Shown one piece after another: positions 1-7,993 of a stretch of 64,000 bases of DNA. How positions within the stretch are numbered: the first letter of the stretch is position 1; every line of letters begins with the position of its first letter. Location: the NCBI GenBank assembly GCA_905215855.1, contig CAJMRT010000001.1:41325-105324 (forward strand). Direction: 5' to 3'. The notes beneath the pieces are model-generated. The model saw only the letters and a list, made by a program, of their open reading frames with translations. It was not told the DNA's origin and did not search any database. This DNA is from an uncultured bacterium (GTDB lineage Bacteria; Bacillota; Clostridia; Oscillospirales; Acutalibacteraceae). A program made the position numbers and the translations under genes.

Positions 1-1
1 T

Positions 2-541
2 CTTTACTACGGTTCTGAGCTTGAGTTCCAGAAGGGTGTTCCTATGGATGTTGGTCCTAACGCACCTCTTGCAACAACAGGTCGTGCATACTTCGGTGAC
101 AACATCGAGGGCAGCGTAACAGCAACAGACTTTGGTACATATACTAATGCAAGCGGTGCTGTTGCAAGCACACTTGAAGCACCTCTCGCTGTTCATATTC
201 AGCAGCTCAACAGAATCAGAAGAGCAGTTCCTGCACTTCAGAAGGGTCAGTATACAAGAAGCAATACTTATGTTGACGGTAATATGGCATTCATTCGCCG
301 TTACACACAGGGCGCTACAGACAGCCTTGCTTGTGTAACTATCTCAGGCGGTGCTACATTCCAGAACCTTCCTAACGGTAAGTATATTGATGCAGTTACA
401 GGCGATGTTAAGTATGTTACAGACGGCACACTTACAGTATCTTCTGTTGGTAAGGCTAATATGAGAGTTTATGTTTGCTGTGCAGACGGTTTCACCGGAA
501 TTGACGGTCAGATCGGCGCTAACGGCACATATCTCAAGTAA
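2..541 (+). CDS. GH13 alpha-amylase family protein, C-terminal part (5' end outside window)
   Basis: Only the last 179 codons are in the window; the frame is open to the left edge. The first residues, LYYGSELEFQKG, match the end of the GH13 TIM barrel, where a YYG(S/E)E loop follows the last catalytic region. They are followed by a stretch rich in small residues and the all-beta C-terminal domain of amylases. The catalytic Asp and Glu residues lie upstream and cannot be checked, nor can a signal peptide. The likely role is starch or maltodextrin hydrolysis, in keeping with the second GH13 gene at 60.9 kb. A strong terminator follows at once. The family is fairly sure, the exact specificity is not. 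Confidence 0.75.
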   Translation, partial: LYYGSELEFQKGVPMDVGPNAPLATTGRAYFGDNIEGSVTATDFGTYTNASGAVASTLEAPLAVHIQQLNRIRRAVPALQKGQYTRSNTYVDGNMAFIRRYTQGATDSLACVTISGGATFQNLPNGKYIDAVTGDVKYVTDGTLTVSSVGKANMRVYVCCADGFTGIDGQIGANGTYLK

Positions 542-560
542 TAAAATAATGTTGTTTTTT

Positions 561-592
561 ACGGAGCAGGTTTTTCCTGCTCCGTATTTTTC
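561..592 (+). terminator. Rho-independent terminator after the GH13 gene
   Basis: A perfect 10-bp stem, ACGGAGCAGG (561-570) with CCTGCTCCGT (576-585), has a TTTTT loop and is followed by a T-rich run. It starts 20 bp after the stop codon. Confidence 0.9.
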
Positions 593-782
593 TGCCCTAA
601 AACCTCAAATGACGGATTGCTGATTTATATCCGTCAAAATTATACTTCATTTATAAATAAATATCCGTAAAATTGCGTAATGATGAATAAAACGACAGAA
701 AATTATGCAAGTTCTACATATAAGGGTAAAAATCGTTATGACACTTCTGCAAGAATTGTACCTTTTCTTTTTTTAAAAAATG

Positions 783-791
783 TGCTATAAT
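783..791 (+). promoter_or_regulatory. Extended -10 promoter for the citrate synthase gene
   Basis: TGCTATAAT gives a TATAAT box at 786-791 with a TGn extension. No good -35 is visible 17 bp upstream (TTTTCT at 763-768). Transcription would start near 798, giving a leader of about 45 nt before the ATG at 843. The rest of the 542-842 gap shows no gene. Confidence 0.55.
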
Positions 792-842
792 ATATAAAAT
801 GTAGTTTCAATTTATTGTGAATTTTAAAAAGGAGTGTTTTTT

Positions 843-2207
843 ATGACAAACAGCGAGTATTCGGATGTTACACCGCAGATTCATGCTCTGGCTCAGAAAA
901 TGACGCATAACTCCGTTATTGATACAGATTTATACAGTAAGTACAATGTAAAAAGAGGTCTGCGTGACATTGACGGTAAGGGTGTTCTCACCGGTCTTAC
1001 AGATATTTCTAAAATCACACAGAATAAGCTTGTTGACGGAAAGCTTGTTCCCTGTGAGGGTGAGCTTCGTTACAGGGGTTATAATGTAAAGGATATCGTT
1101 GACGGTATTCTTGAGGATGACCGTTTTGGTTTTGAAGAGGTTACATACCTTCTTCTCTTTGGCGATATGCCCAACGAAGAGCAGCTTAAAGACTTTAAGA
1201 AGCTTCTTGTTCAGTACAGAACTCTTCCTCAGCACTTTGTTCGTGATGTTATCCTCAAGGCCACAAGTAACGATATGATGAACTCAATTGCAAGAAGTGT
1301 TCTCACACTTTTCTGCTATGATAAGAACGCTAACGATACTTCAATCGACAATGTTTTAAGACAGTGCATACAGCTTATCTCTGTATTCCCCCTTTTGTCG
1401 GTTTACGGCTATCATGCATATAATCACTATCAGCGCGATAACAGCCTTTATATCCACCGTGCAGAACCTACAATGTCAACTGCCGAGGTAATTCTGTCGC
1501 TTCTTCGTCCCGACAGACACTATACTCCGCTTGAGGCAAAGGTTCTTGATATGGCGCTCATTCTCCATATGGAGCACGGCGGCGGTAACAACTCAACATT
1601 TACAACACATGTTGTAACATCTTCGGGTACTGATACATACTCGGCAGTAGCTGCGGCACTTGCGTCACTCAAAGGCCCTAAGCACGGCGGTGCAAATGTT
1701 AAGGTGTACTATATGTTTGAGGATCTCAAAAAGCATGTTAAGGACTGGGAAGACGAGGACGCTCTTGAAGATTATCTTGAGAAGCTCCTTGACAAGCAGG
1801 TTTTTGATAAAAAGGGTCTTATCTACGGTATGGGACACGCCGTTTATACAATTTCCGACCCCCGTCAGCAGATTCTTCACGGTGCTGTTAAAAAGCTTGC
1901 ATTTGCCGAAGGTCACAACGATGAATTTGACCTTTATGAGAGAGTTGAAAGACTGGCTCCGAAGGTTATCGGCAGAAAGCGTAAAATCTACAAGGGAGTT
2001 GCCGCAAATGTCGATTTCTACAGCGGACTTCTTTACAGCCTTCTTGATATTCCGTGCGAGCTTTATACTCCGCTTTTTGCAACAGCTCGTATCACAGGTT
2101 GGAGCGCACACAGGCTTGAGGAGCTTATCAACTGCGGCAAGATTATCCGTCCTGCATATATGAGCATTTCCGAAAACAAGGAATATGTTGATTTGAAAGA
2201 CAGATAA
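843..2207 (+). CDS. gltA: Citrate synthase
   Basis: This 454-residue citrate synthase condenses oxaloacetate and acetyl-CoA to citrate in the cytosol. The catalytic triad is visible: His281 in GPKHGGAN, His332 in GMGHAVY and Asp391 in NVDFYSG. The oxaloacetate region HMEHGGGNNSTF lies near residue 245. It is slightly longer than the usual 370-430 residues because of an N-terminal extension of about 40 residues. The ATG at 843 is preferred over a GTG at 834 because AAGGAG ends 9 nt upstream of it, whereas the GTG overlaps that site. No aconitase or isocitrate dehydrogenase gene is adjacent, so the gene is monocistronic here, probably serving glutamate synthesis. Confidence 0.95.
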   Translation: MTNSEYSDVTPQIHALAQKMTHNSVIDTDLYSKYNVKRGLRDIDGKGVLTGLTDISKITQNKLVDGKLVPCEGELRYRGYNVKDIVDGILEDDRFGFEEVTYLLLFGDMPNEEQLKDFKKLLVQYRTLPQHFVRDVILKATSNDMMNSIARSVLTLFCYDKNANDTSIDNVLRQCIQLISVFPLLSVYGYHAYNHYQRDNSLYIHRAEPTMSTAEVILSLLRPDRHYTPLEAKVLDMALILHMEHGGGNNSTFTTHVVTSSGTDTYSAVAAALASLKGPKHGGANVKVYYMFEDLKKHVKDWEDEDALEDYLEKLLDKQVFDKKGLIYGMGHAVYTISDPRQQILHGAVKKLAFAEGHNDEFDLYERVERLAPKVIGRKRKIYKGVAANVDFYSGLLYSLLDIPCELYTPLFATARITGWSAHRLEELINCGKIIRPAYMSISENKEYVDLKDR

Positions 2208-2480
2208 TACGGCGAGCCGCCGTTCCCCGTTCGAGAATTTAGTTTTACAAGTGCGAGAGTTAAATTGCCCGAGCGTATGGAAAATTGAAAGTTAAAAATT
2301 AAAGTCGGGCGACAGTTTGCAAAATGCAAATCATTGTCGCCCGACCGTTTTTTATATATGAAATTAACTGTTTAATCGAAGGGGTAGCCATGCGACCGCC
2401 ATTTGTTTTGGTTGTAAAACCAAAACAAGCCGTAGGGGCGTCCGATGAACACCCCTACGGACACGAACTGTAAACGGTGA
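2208..2480. repeat. Intergenic repeat block after citrate synthase, with terminator
   Basis: The gap holds four structured pieces. The first is a member of the dispersed ACGGCGAG / GTTCGnGAA / GCCCGAGCG block at 2210-2275. The second is a strong terminator: GTCGGGCGACA at 2304-2314 pairs with 2335-2345, has an inner TTTGCA/TGCAAA stem and is followed by seven T. The third is a perfect 10-bp palindrome arm pair at 2403-2412/2419-2428. The fourth is a CCGTAGGGG/CCCCTACGG hairpin at 2430-2460. No gene is seen. Related blocks occur at 5.3, 9.7, 13.6, 50.4 and 62.5 kb. Confidence 0.8.
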
Positions 2481-2489
2481 CTTGGCATG

Positions 2490-2517
2490 AAAAAAGACCG
2501 CTCATTGAGCGGTCTTT
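2490..2517 (-). terminator. Terminator of the DUF6465-type gene
   Basis: AAAGACCGCTCA (2493-2504) and TGAGCGGTCTTT (2506-2517) form a near-perfect 12-bp stem. Read on the minus strand the stem is followed by a T run, as needed for the gene ending at 2555. Confidence 0.85.
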
Positions 2518-2554
2518 AAAAATGGTTGTGTGTTAAATTAAAATTTATTGCAAA

Positions 2555-2998
2555 TCAGCAGAAGAATACATCCATTTCTTCTGCGTTGCCGTCGGCAACA
2601 AAGTAAGCCTTGCTTTCTTCGGGCTTGAGATAAATTGAAATTTCCTTTGCATCTTTGCCGTATGTAGCCTTAACATTCTTGATTACTTCTTCAACAGGAA
2701 CCTGTGCACCTGCGTACTCAACAAAGAAGTTTACCTTTGTTTCAACAGGAACCGGTTTCTTAGGAGCAACCTTCTTAGGAGCTGCCTTTTTAACAGGAGT
2801 CTTCTTAACAGGCTCTGCCTTTTTAGCAGTTTCAGTCTTAGCAGGAGCAACCTTCTTTTCTGTTGTAGTCTTTGCAGCTGCAGCAACAGTTTTAGCAGGC
2901 TCAGCCTTTACTTCAACAGCCTTCTTTGCAGGCTCTTCTTTAACATCCGCAGCCTTTGCGGCAGTTGCTTTTGCAGTTGTTTTCTTAGTTGTTGCCAT
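2555..2998 (-). CDS. Lys/Ala-rich protein with C-terminal DUF6465-type domain
   Basis: The protein has 147 residues. The first ~85 are a low-complexity, strongly basic tail of K, A, P, T and V repeats (TAKKAEPVKKTPVKKAAPKK type), like histone-H1-like or DNA-compacting tails. The last ~60 (from KVNFFVEYAGAQVPVEEVI) look like the DUF6465 domain common in gut Clostridia, with the pattern KPEESKAYFVADG. Function is unknown; binding to nucleic acid through the basic tail is only a guess. The ATG at 2998 follows GAAGGA at good spacing; the frame is open further upstream but has no ribosome site there. A consensus sigma-A promoter drives it, so it is probably well expressed. Confidence 0.8.
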   Translation of the reverse strand: MATTKKTTAKATAAKAADVKEEPAKKAVEVKAEPAKTVAAAAKTTTEKKVAPAKTETAKKAEPVKKTPVKKAAPKKVAPKKPVPVETKVNFFVEYAGAQVPVEEVIKNVKATYGKDAKEISIYLKPEESKAYFVADGNAEEMDVFFC

Positions 2999-3061
2999 AA
3001 CAAATCCTTCTTTCAAAGTAATAAAATATTGCAGGAATAAAGAACTTCTTCTTTTGTATAT

Positions 3062-3090
3062 ATTATACATTTCAGAGCAAAAATTGTCAA
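3062..3090 (-). promoter_or_regulatory. Consensus sigma-A promoter for the DUF6465-type gene
   Basis: On the minus strand TTGACA (3085-3090) and TATAAT (3062-3067) are separated by exactly 17 bp, a perfect consensus. The leader is about 57 nt. Confidence 0.85.
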
Positions 3091-3234
3091 CAAACTGTAC
3101 AAAAATTCGGCGGTTAATACATATTTGCGAAAAAATAAAATTCCTGTTAGTTGAAATGCACAATGTTATTGCCTCATATTTGTGAACTATGTCGTTTTTT
3201 CTTGTCAAAAAAACGAAAAAAAGCACATCATCAT

Positions 3235-3263
3235 TTGAAAACTCCTTGCAACTGTGCTAAAAT
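3235..3263 (+). promoter_or_regulatory. Sigma-A promoter for the AEC permease
   Basis: TTGAAA (3235-3240), 17 bp, TAAAAT (3258-3263) with a TGTGC extended -10. Transcription would start about 27 nt before the ATG at 3297. Confidence 0.75.
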
Positions 3264-3296
3264 AACAGCAATTAATGTAAGAGAGAAGAATGATTT

Positions 3297-4235
3297 ATGG
3301 GAGAGAATTTCATCATTATTGCACAACAGGTGCTTGTACTGTTCATTTTGATTGCAGTCGGTTTTATTTGCGGTAAGAAGAAAATTATCACCGATTTTTC
3401 CGCCCGTCACATGACCGATATAGTATTGTATGTTGTGACGCCCTGCGTTATGATTTCTGCTTTTCAGCGGGAGTTCTCGTTTGAACTTTTGAGCGGACTT
3501 ATAATTTGCGTTACCTGCTCTGCACTTATTTTCGCTGTGTCAATACTTATCTGTAACCTGATTTTTCATGATAAAGATGAAAGCCGTAAGGCTGTTATCC
3601 GCTTTGCAACAATCTATTCAAACTGTGCATTTATGTCTTTGCCCCTCCAGAAGGCAATTCTCGGTGATGACGGTTGGTTTTACGGCTCAATTTTTGTTGC
3701 CGTATTCAACATTTTTGTATGGACGCACGGACTTGTTTCGATGAGCGGTGACAAAAAACAGCTTTCGTTCAAAAAGCTTGTTCTCAACCCCGGTCTTATC
3801 GGTGTTCTTCTTGCAATTATCCTGTTTATTACAGGTTTTAAGCTTCCGTACATAATCAGTCAGCCGGTTGAATATCTTGCAGTTCTGAACACTCCGCTTC
3901 CCATGCTCATTATCGGATTTTATCTTTCACAGGCTGACTTTAAAAAGGCATTCACCGACAAGGGCGTATATTTTTCATCGGCGGTTCGTTTGATTGTTTT
4001 GCCGATGCTTACAGCGGTTGTAATGTCATTGTGCCGTGTCACTCCGATTATTACCATGGCTTGCGTAATCGCCACCTCAGCCCCGACAGCCGCCACAACA
4101 ACTATGTTTGCGACAAAGTTCAACAAAGATGTCGAGTTGTCGGTTAGTATCGTTGCAGCAACAACAGTATTTTCGCTTGCAACAATGCCCTTAGTTGTTA
4201 TGCTTACCGGTATGATGAGCGGCTTTAGTATGTAA
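3297..4235 (+). CDS. AEC (auxin efflux carrier) family transporter
   Basis: This 312-residue inner-membrane protein has about ten hydrophobic segments in two halves joined by a polar loop, the layout of AEC/bile-acid-fold permeases. The N-terminal VLVLFILIAVGFICGKKKII and the later TPCVMISAF and SAPTAATTTMFA segments fit the family, where broken helices near Pro and polar residues form the substrate site. Characterised members move malate, malonate or similar organic acids; the substrate here is unknown. The ATG at 3297 follows a GAGAGAAGA site. The gene has its own promoter, ends just before the first copy of a 139-bp repeat whose hairpin can serve as terminator, and has no operon partner. 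Confidence 0.85.
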   Translation: MGENFIIIAQQVLVLFILIAVGFICGKKKIITDFSARHMTDIVLYVVTPCVMISAFQREFSFELLSGLIICVTCSALIFAVSILICNLIFHDKDESRKAVIRFATIYSNCAFMSLPLQKAILGDDGWFYGSIFVAVFNIFVWTHGLVSMSGDKKQLSFKKLVLNPGLIGVLLAIILFITGFKLPYIISQPVEYLAVLNTPLPMLIIGFYLSQADFKKAFTDKGVYFSSAVRLIVLPMLTAVVMSLCRVTPIITMACVIATSAPTAATTTMFATKFNKDVELSVSIVAATTVFSLATMPLVVMLTGMMSGFSM

Positions 4236-4245
4236 CGGCAGTCTG

Positions 4246-4384
4246 AAAAGATAGTCAGATAAATTGCATTGATGCCAATATGGCGTTAATGCAATTTTTG
4301 TTTTATATGAAAGTGAATGTGTAACTGTAGGGGAGAACCGTGTTCTCCCGCAAGTAATGACACAAATTATATAAATGTTGCAAA
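4246..4384 (+). repeat. 139-bp perfect direct repeat, copy A
   Basis: Identical over 139 bp to 5141-5279. It contains a terminator-like stem (AAATTGCATTGATGCCA pairing with TGGCGTTAATGCAATTT, followed by TTTTTG) and a GGGGAGAACCGTGTTCTCCC palindrome. Diverged relatives lie near 13760 and 50470. A GGGCGGATA/TATCCGCCC palindrome follows at 4392-4410. Confidence 0.9.
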
Positions 4385-4495
4385 CTTGTAGGGGCGGATA
4401 TTATCCGCCCGCTTGATGAATATTTATGTTTATACATATATTTTTTGATATGAGGAAAACGGTGTGTTGTCTGTAGAAAAATTTTATATGGAAAC

Positions 4496-4831
4496 TTAAT
4501 TTGTTTTCATCAGCACCCTTAACGGTTTATTCATTTTTCTGCAATTTTCTATAACAAATCTTGTCCCCCTGCTTTTTCCGTCCCAAAATGCTAAAACATA
4601 ATCTGCGTAGCTTATAATTTTAAGATTGCGTTTCAGCGGAGCATATTTTCCGTATATACTGTATTCGGGAAGAAATTCCGTGTATCTAATATTGTTTTTC
4701 ACCGCAAATGCTTTTGCACATCTGTCAATGCCTTTTGCACCTCCCGAAATAATCTCGGTTGTTTCGTTTGGTAAGTATTCGTCAAGGTTGCTAACTTCAA
4801 GTGTTCTTGACCCGATAATAGCAACTTTCAT
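4496..4831 (-). CDS. Small SLOG-fold (DUF2493/YspA-like) protein
   Basis: This 111-residue cytosolic protein is made of a single Rossmann-like SLOG domain. Key motifs are IGSRTL at the N terminus, ISGGAKGIDRCAKAFA near residues 29-44, the Y-x-x-YGKYAPLKRN segment, and YVLAFWDGKSRGTRFVIENC near residues 81-100. In the SLOG superfamily (DprA, LOG, TIR-linked sensors) these glycine-rich loops bind nucleotides or nucleotide-derived ligands. Small stand-alone versions are frequent in mobile and defence regions, but their function is not established. It is divergent from a ribbon-helix-helix gene and both lie between perfect direct repeats. The start follows AGAGGTG. Confidence 0.8.
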   Translation of the reverse strand: MKVAIIGSRTLEVSNLDEYLPNETTEIISGGAKGIDRCAKAFAVKNNIRYTEFLPEYSIYGKYAPLKRNLKIISYADYVLAFWDGKSRGTRFVIENCRKMNKPLRVLMKTN

Positions 4832-4846
4832 TTTATCACCTCTTTT

Positions 4847-4915
4847 ATGAACTCACTATGGGTTCATTATTACATTATAACACATTTAGGACTTATAATA
4901 AACCTATAATAGGTT
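4847..4915. promoter_or_regulatory. Divergent control region with two palindromes (SLOG / RHH pair)
   Basis: Between the two divergent genes lie ATGAAC-9 nt-GTTCAT (4847-4867) and a perfect AACCTA-TAA-TAGGTT (4901-4915). The minus-strand extended -10 TGTTATAAT (TATAAT at 4874-4879) serves the SLOG gene. TATAAT boxes at 4894-4899 and 4905-4910 point to the RHH gene, and the second sits inside the palindrome. This is the usual layout of an autorepressed pair; binding by the RHH protein is inferred. Confidence 0.5.
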
Positions 4916-4933
4916 CATTTGAGGTGCAATTTT

Positions 4934-5122
4934 ATGAAAGGAAAGCAAAAACATTTGTCATTGCGTATTGATGAAAATTTATTGCGTAAGTTTGATTATG
5001 TAGCAAAATATGATGACAGGTCGATGAATTGGTATATGCTTCATCTTATAAAGAATGAAATTGCAGATTTTGAGAAGAAACACGGCAAAATTCCTATGGA
5101 TACCTCTGACGGTGCGGGTTAA
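4934..5122 (+). CDS. Ribbon-helix-helix (Arc/CopG-type) small protein
   Basis: This 62-residue protein opens with KQKHLSLRIDENLLRKFDYVA: an alternating beta strand (HLSLRID) followed by a first helix, then DDRSMNWYMLHLIKNEIADF as the second helix. That is the ribbon-helix-helix fold of dimeric DNA-binding repressors and antitoxins. The ATG at 4934 follows GAGGTG at 7-8 nt; a TTG at 4919 has no such site. It probably binds the palindromes between itself and the SLOG gene. It could be an antitoxin-like regulator, but the partner does not resemble a known toxin. Confidence 0.7.
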   Translation: MKGKQKHLSLRIDENLLRKFDYVAKYDDRSMNWYMLHLIKNEIADFEKKHGKIPMDTSDGAG

Positions 5123-5140
5123 GAGAACCGTTGAAATTTA

Positions 5141-5279
5141 AAAAGATAGTCAGATAAATTGCATTGATGCCAATATGGCGTTAATGCAATTTTTGTTTTA
5201 TATGAAAGTGAATGTGTAACTGTAGGGGAGAACCGTGTTCTCCCGCAAGTAATGACACAAATTATATAAATGTTGCAAA
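5141..5279 (+). repeat. 139-bp perfect direct repeat, copy B
   Basis: Every base matches copy A at 4246-4384; the offset is 895 bp. Its hairpin lies just after the RHH gene and can terminate it. Confidence 0.9.
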
Positions 5280-5284
5280 GATAT

Positions 5285-5520
5285 TGTTCTACCGTAGCGG
5301 GCGAACGAGGTTCGCCCCTACAATTTTCCGTTTTACATTTTCAATTTTATACACGCTCCGACATAATATTATTTTGATATTACAAACTATCTGCACGAAT
5401 TGTGAACGGCAGTTCGCCGTGTGGGAGGATTAAATAAACAATTACAATTCTACGCTCGGGCATGATATGTTTTTGATATTACAAACTATCTACACGAATT
5501 GTGAACGGCGGCTCGCCGTA
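5285..5520. repeat. Dispersed palindromic repeats before the WYL regulator
   Basis: GGGCGAAC/GTTCGCCC forms a hairpin at 5293-5321. Two copies of a ~70-bp unit follow at 5352-5421 and 5451-5519 (CGCTCnGACATnATAT..TGATATTACAAACTATCT..CACGAATTGTGAACGGC..TCGCCGT), about 99 bp apart. They are inverted members of the family also seen at 2.2, 10.0 and 13.6 kb. A TATAAT at 5572-5577 is the only hint of a promoter for the next gene. Confidence 0.75.
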
Positions 5521-5605
5521 AAAATATTCAAAAATATATGGAAATTAGATTAAAAATTTGATATAATTAACACATATTGTTAATGTTTTGAAAGGGGACG
5601 ATATT

Positions 5606-6607
5606 GTGTCGAGAAATCCAATGCAAAAACAAAAGCTTTTGTATCTGCGCAGAATTATGCTTGAAAAGACAGATGAAAACCACGGCTTGACCTCAAGCGA
5701 AATTCTTGCGGAACTTGCGGCGTACGGAATACAAGCCGAGCGAAAGAGCCTTTACGATGATTTGCAGGTGCTTGAAAAATTTGGGATGGACATTTGCAAA
5801 ACAAAATCTTCAACTGTGAAATATTATGTCGGCAGCAGAGATTTTGAACTACCCGAATTAAAACTTCTTGTGGACGCAATTCAGAGTTCAAAATTCATCA
5901 CGGAGAAAAAGAGTTTTTCGTTGATTCACAAGCTTGAGGGCCTTGCAAGTGTTTATGAGGGCAAGGAACTGCAGCGTCAGGTGGTTATTTCAAACCGAGC
6001 CAAAACGATGAACGAACGCATTTATTACCTTGTTGACAACATTCAGAATGCCATTGCGACCGACCGCAAAATTTCGTTTCGATATTACCGTTGGGAGCTT
6101 GACTATTCGGGTATGGAAAAGATTGTCAAGCGTGAAAAGGTTAAGGTAGGCGGATATGTTGCCTCTCCGTGGTCACTTTGTTGGGACGATGAAAACTATT
6201 ATCTGATAGCTTACGATTCATCTTCAAACAGCATAAAGCATTATCGTGTTGACAAAATGGATAAAATCAGGCTGCTTGATGAGCCTCGTGACGGAGGCAA
6301 AACATTTGAGAAATTTGACCTTGCCGGCTATTCAAAGGGTGTATTTTCAATGTTCGGCGGAACAAAAACAAATGTCCGTCTTTCGGTTGATAACGATTGC
6401 GTGGGTGTTATTGCAGACCGATTCGGCAAAGATATTTATGTTACAAAGGAAAGCGATTCAACCTTTTCGGTTTCTGTTGATGTTATGACGAGCAAACAGT
6501 TCTACGCTTGGGTATTCGGTCTTGGCGGAAAGGTCAGAATTATATCACCGCAAAATGTTGTTGATGAATTTAAAAAACAGCTTAAAAATGTAAACGAATC
6601 ATTTTAA
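5606..6607 (+). CDS. WYL-domain transcriptional regulator
   Basis: This 333-residue regulator has an N-terminal winged helix (about residues 5-70, with SSEILAELAAYGIQAERKSL as the recognition region). A WYL domain follows (about residues 135-220), whose core is SFRYYRWELDYSG...YVASPWSLCWDDENYYLIAY, and then the WCX tail. WYL domains sense nucleic acid or small ligands, and such proteins control DNA-damage, defence and metabolic genes. The likely start is GTG at 5606, 6-8 nt after AAAGGGGAC; the upstream TTG at 5588 lies before that site. It is a single gene after a repeat block; no target is evident. Confidence 0.9.
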   Translation: MSRNPMQKQKLLYLRRIMLEKTDENHGLTSSEILAELAAYGIQAERKSLYDDLQVLEKFGMDICKTKSSTVKYYVGSRDFELPELKLLVDAIQSSKFITEKKSFSLIHKLEGLASVYEGKELQRQVVISNRAKTMNERIYYLVDNIQNAIATDRKISFRYYRWELDYSGMEKIVKREKVKVGGYVASPWSLCWDDENYYLIAYDSSSNSIKHYRVDKMDKIRLLDEPRDGGKTFEKFDLAGYSKGVFSMFGGTKTNVRLSVDNDCVGVIADRFGKDIYVTKESDSTFSVSVDVMTSKQFYAWVFGLGGKVRIISPQNVVDEFKKQLKNVNESF

Positions 6608-6812
6608 TTGCCGTATGGTTGGCAATATTTCATATTAAAATCGTTAAATAATAATGTCTGATTCGGAAACAATCATAACAATTATCAGTAGAAAAATTGA
6701 TACATTATTGCGTAGAATAAAAAATCAATTAACATACAGCAGACAGCGGAATATTTAAAATTTGCACTAATTGCAGTTTATACATTTATTTTTTGCACAT
6801 TTGTCGTAATTA

Positions 6813-6841
6813 TTGACTTTATTGTGCATAAAGTCTATTAT
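6813..6841 (+). promoter_or_regulatory. AraC-gene promoter with built-in operator palindrome
   Basis: TTGACT (6813-6818), 17 bp, TATTAT (6836-6841). The spacer is almost entirely a perfect palindrome, GACTTTAT-TGTGC-ATAAAGTC (6815-6835), overlapping the -35. Occupancy would block RNA polymerase. The rest of 6608-6920 holds only a weak ATTGCC/GGCAAT hairpin at 6607-6626. Confidence 0.7.
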
Positions 6842-6920
6842 ATTGTTGCAGTGATTATTTGTGTTGTTTTCAGACATAAAATGTTTGAAGACATAATTTT
6901 TTAGAATTGGGGTTATTATT

Positions 6921-7778
6921 ATGAGTTTTGATTTCTTGCGTTCGGCAACTGCGTCCAGCTCAGCATACAGAGTGGTTTGCGGAGAGATGATTATTGACGA
7001 TATATGGAATGTCCATAACGAGGTTCTTGTGGCTGTTGTAAGAGATGGCTATATGACTATCGAAATGGGTGCTAACACATATTCGCTTTCAGCAGGTGAT
7101 ATTTACTTTATTTCACCTAACCAGAGATATAAAATCAACAATACAGGCAATGCAAGGGTTGAAGTTGTTCTTCTTAACCTTTCAAACCCTGCATCACTTA
7201 CTCAGGAATTTATTCCGCAGAGCCTTATCAGAGGTCTTGTAACAGGCAACTGTACTCACTTTGCAAAAGTTCCGAGAGGCGACTATCGTTACAACAATCT
7301 TATTGACGATATTAACACTGTTATCACTGCCGAGAACGAAAAGCACGAGTTCTTCCAGATTCTTGTTCACGGCAAAATGTACGATATTTTCTACATTCTC
7401 TTCTCATCGGGTCTTGTAAAGATTTGTGATGTTGAGGCTCAGGGCAAAAAGTACCGTGCTCTTCGCAGAATTACAGAGTACATTAACAACAATTTCTGCG
7501 ACAGCATTACTCTTGACACAATTGCTCAGACAACAGGTCTTAGCCGTTACTATGTATCACACCTCTTCAAGGAGCTTATGAACACAACATTTGTAAACTA
7601 CCTTAACGAGCTCAGACTTACAAGAGCCGCAATGCTCCTCACAACAACAGACACTCCTGTTATCGAAATTGCAGGTATGTCAGGCTTTAACAACATTTCA
7701 AACTTCAACAGAGCATTCAAAATGTACTATGATACAACACCTTCAAAGTACAGAAGAGCTGAGAAACAGTCATTATAA
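6921..7778 (+). CDS. AraC-family transcriptional regulator
   Basis: This 285-residue cytosolic protein has an N-terminal cupin-like sensor (about residues 30-95, with VVRDGYMTIEMGANTYSL and GDIYFISPNQRYKI). The C-terminal AraC double helix-turn-helix (about 185-283) contains IAQTTGLSRYYVSHLFKELM and the signature IAGMSGFNNISNFNRAFKMY. Such proteins usually activate sugar or stress genes on ligand binding. Neighbours give no clear target. Its promoter carries a palindrome that it, or another regulator, could bind. ATG at 6921, with a weak ribosome site (TTGGGGTT). A terminator follows. Confidence 0.9.
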   Translation: MSFDFLRSATASSSAYRVVCGEMIIDDIWNVHNEVLVAVVRDGYMTIEMGANTYSLSAGDIYFISPNQRYKINNTGNARVEVVLLNLSNPASLTQEFIPQSLIRGLVTGNCTHFAKVPRGDYRYNNLIDDINTVITAENEKHEFFQILVHGKMYDIFYILFSSGLVKICDVEAQGKKYRALRRITEYINNNFCDSITLDTIAQTTGLSRYYVSHLFKELMNTTFVNYLNELRLTRAAMLLTTTDTPVIEIAGMSGFNNISNFNRAFKMYYDTTPSKYRRAEKQSL

Positions 7779-7796
7779 ATAAGTATTTTCAAAATA

Positions 7797-7826
7797 AAAA
7801 GCCGGTGCAGCTGCATCGGCTTTTGT
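7797..7826 (+). terminator. Terminator after the AraC gene
   Basis: AAAAGCCGGTGCA pairs with TGCATCGGCTTTT (about 7797-7824), followed by GTTT. Confidence 0.85.
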
Positions 7827-7897
7827 TTATGGTAATAATTTGTCCGCTTAGGTAATATTGTTTAAAAAAGGCAGTTCATTTTTGTGGAGTACCCAAG

Positions 7898-7926
7898 TTG
7901 AAAACAACCATATACAGTGGTATAAT
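7898..7926 (+). promoter_or_regulatory. Sigma-A promoter for the wall-hydrolase gene
   Basis: TTGAAA (7898-7903), 17 bp, TATAAT (7921-7926) with an extended -10 TGG. This places the mRNA start near 7933 and rules out the in-frame TTG at 7898 as start codon, because that TTG is the -35 box. Confidence 0.85.
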
Positions 7927-7993
7927 TGTAATGTATGTGGCATTGATTGCACATACATTGTTTGTGTCAGAAGTTTTAAATGGCGGTGAAACG

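Noticed and set aside
2999..3226. Upstream extension of the DUF6465-type protein
   Set aside because: It crosses a perfect promoter, and the ribosome site fits the ATG at 2998.
5285..5520. tRNA-like or IS-end structures in the repeat blocks
   Set aside because: No T-loop GGTTCGAATCC pattern, no CCA arm, and no transposase gene; these are short palindromic repeats only.
7898..7993. N-terminal extension of the wall hydrolase from a TTG with GGAG upstream
   Set aside because: The TTG is the -35 box of a TTGAAA-17-TATAAT promoter with extended -10, so the mRNA begins downstream of it.
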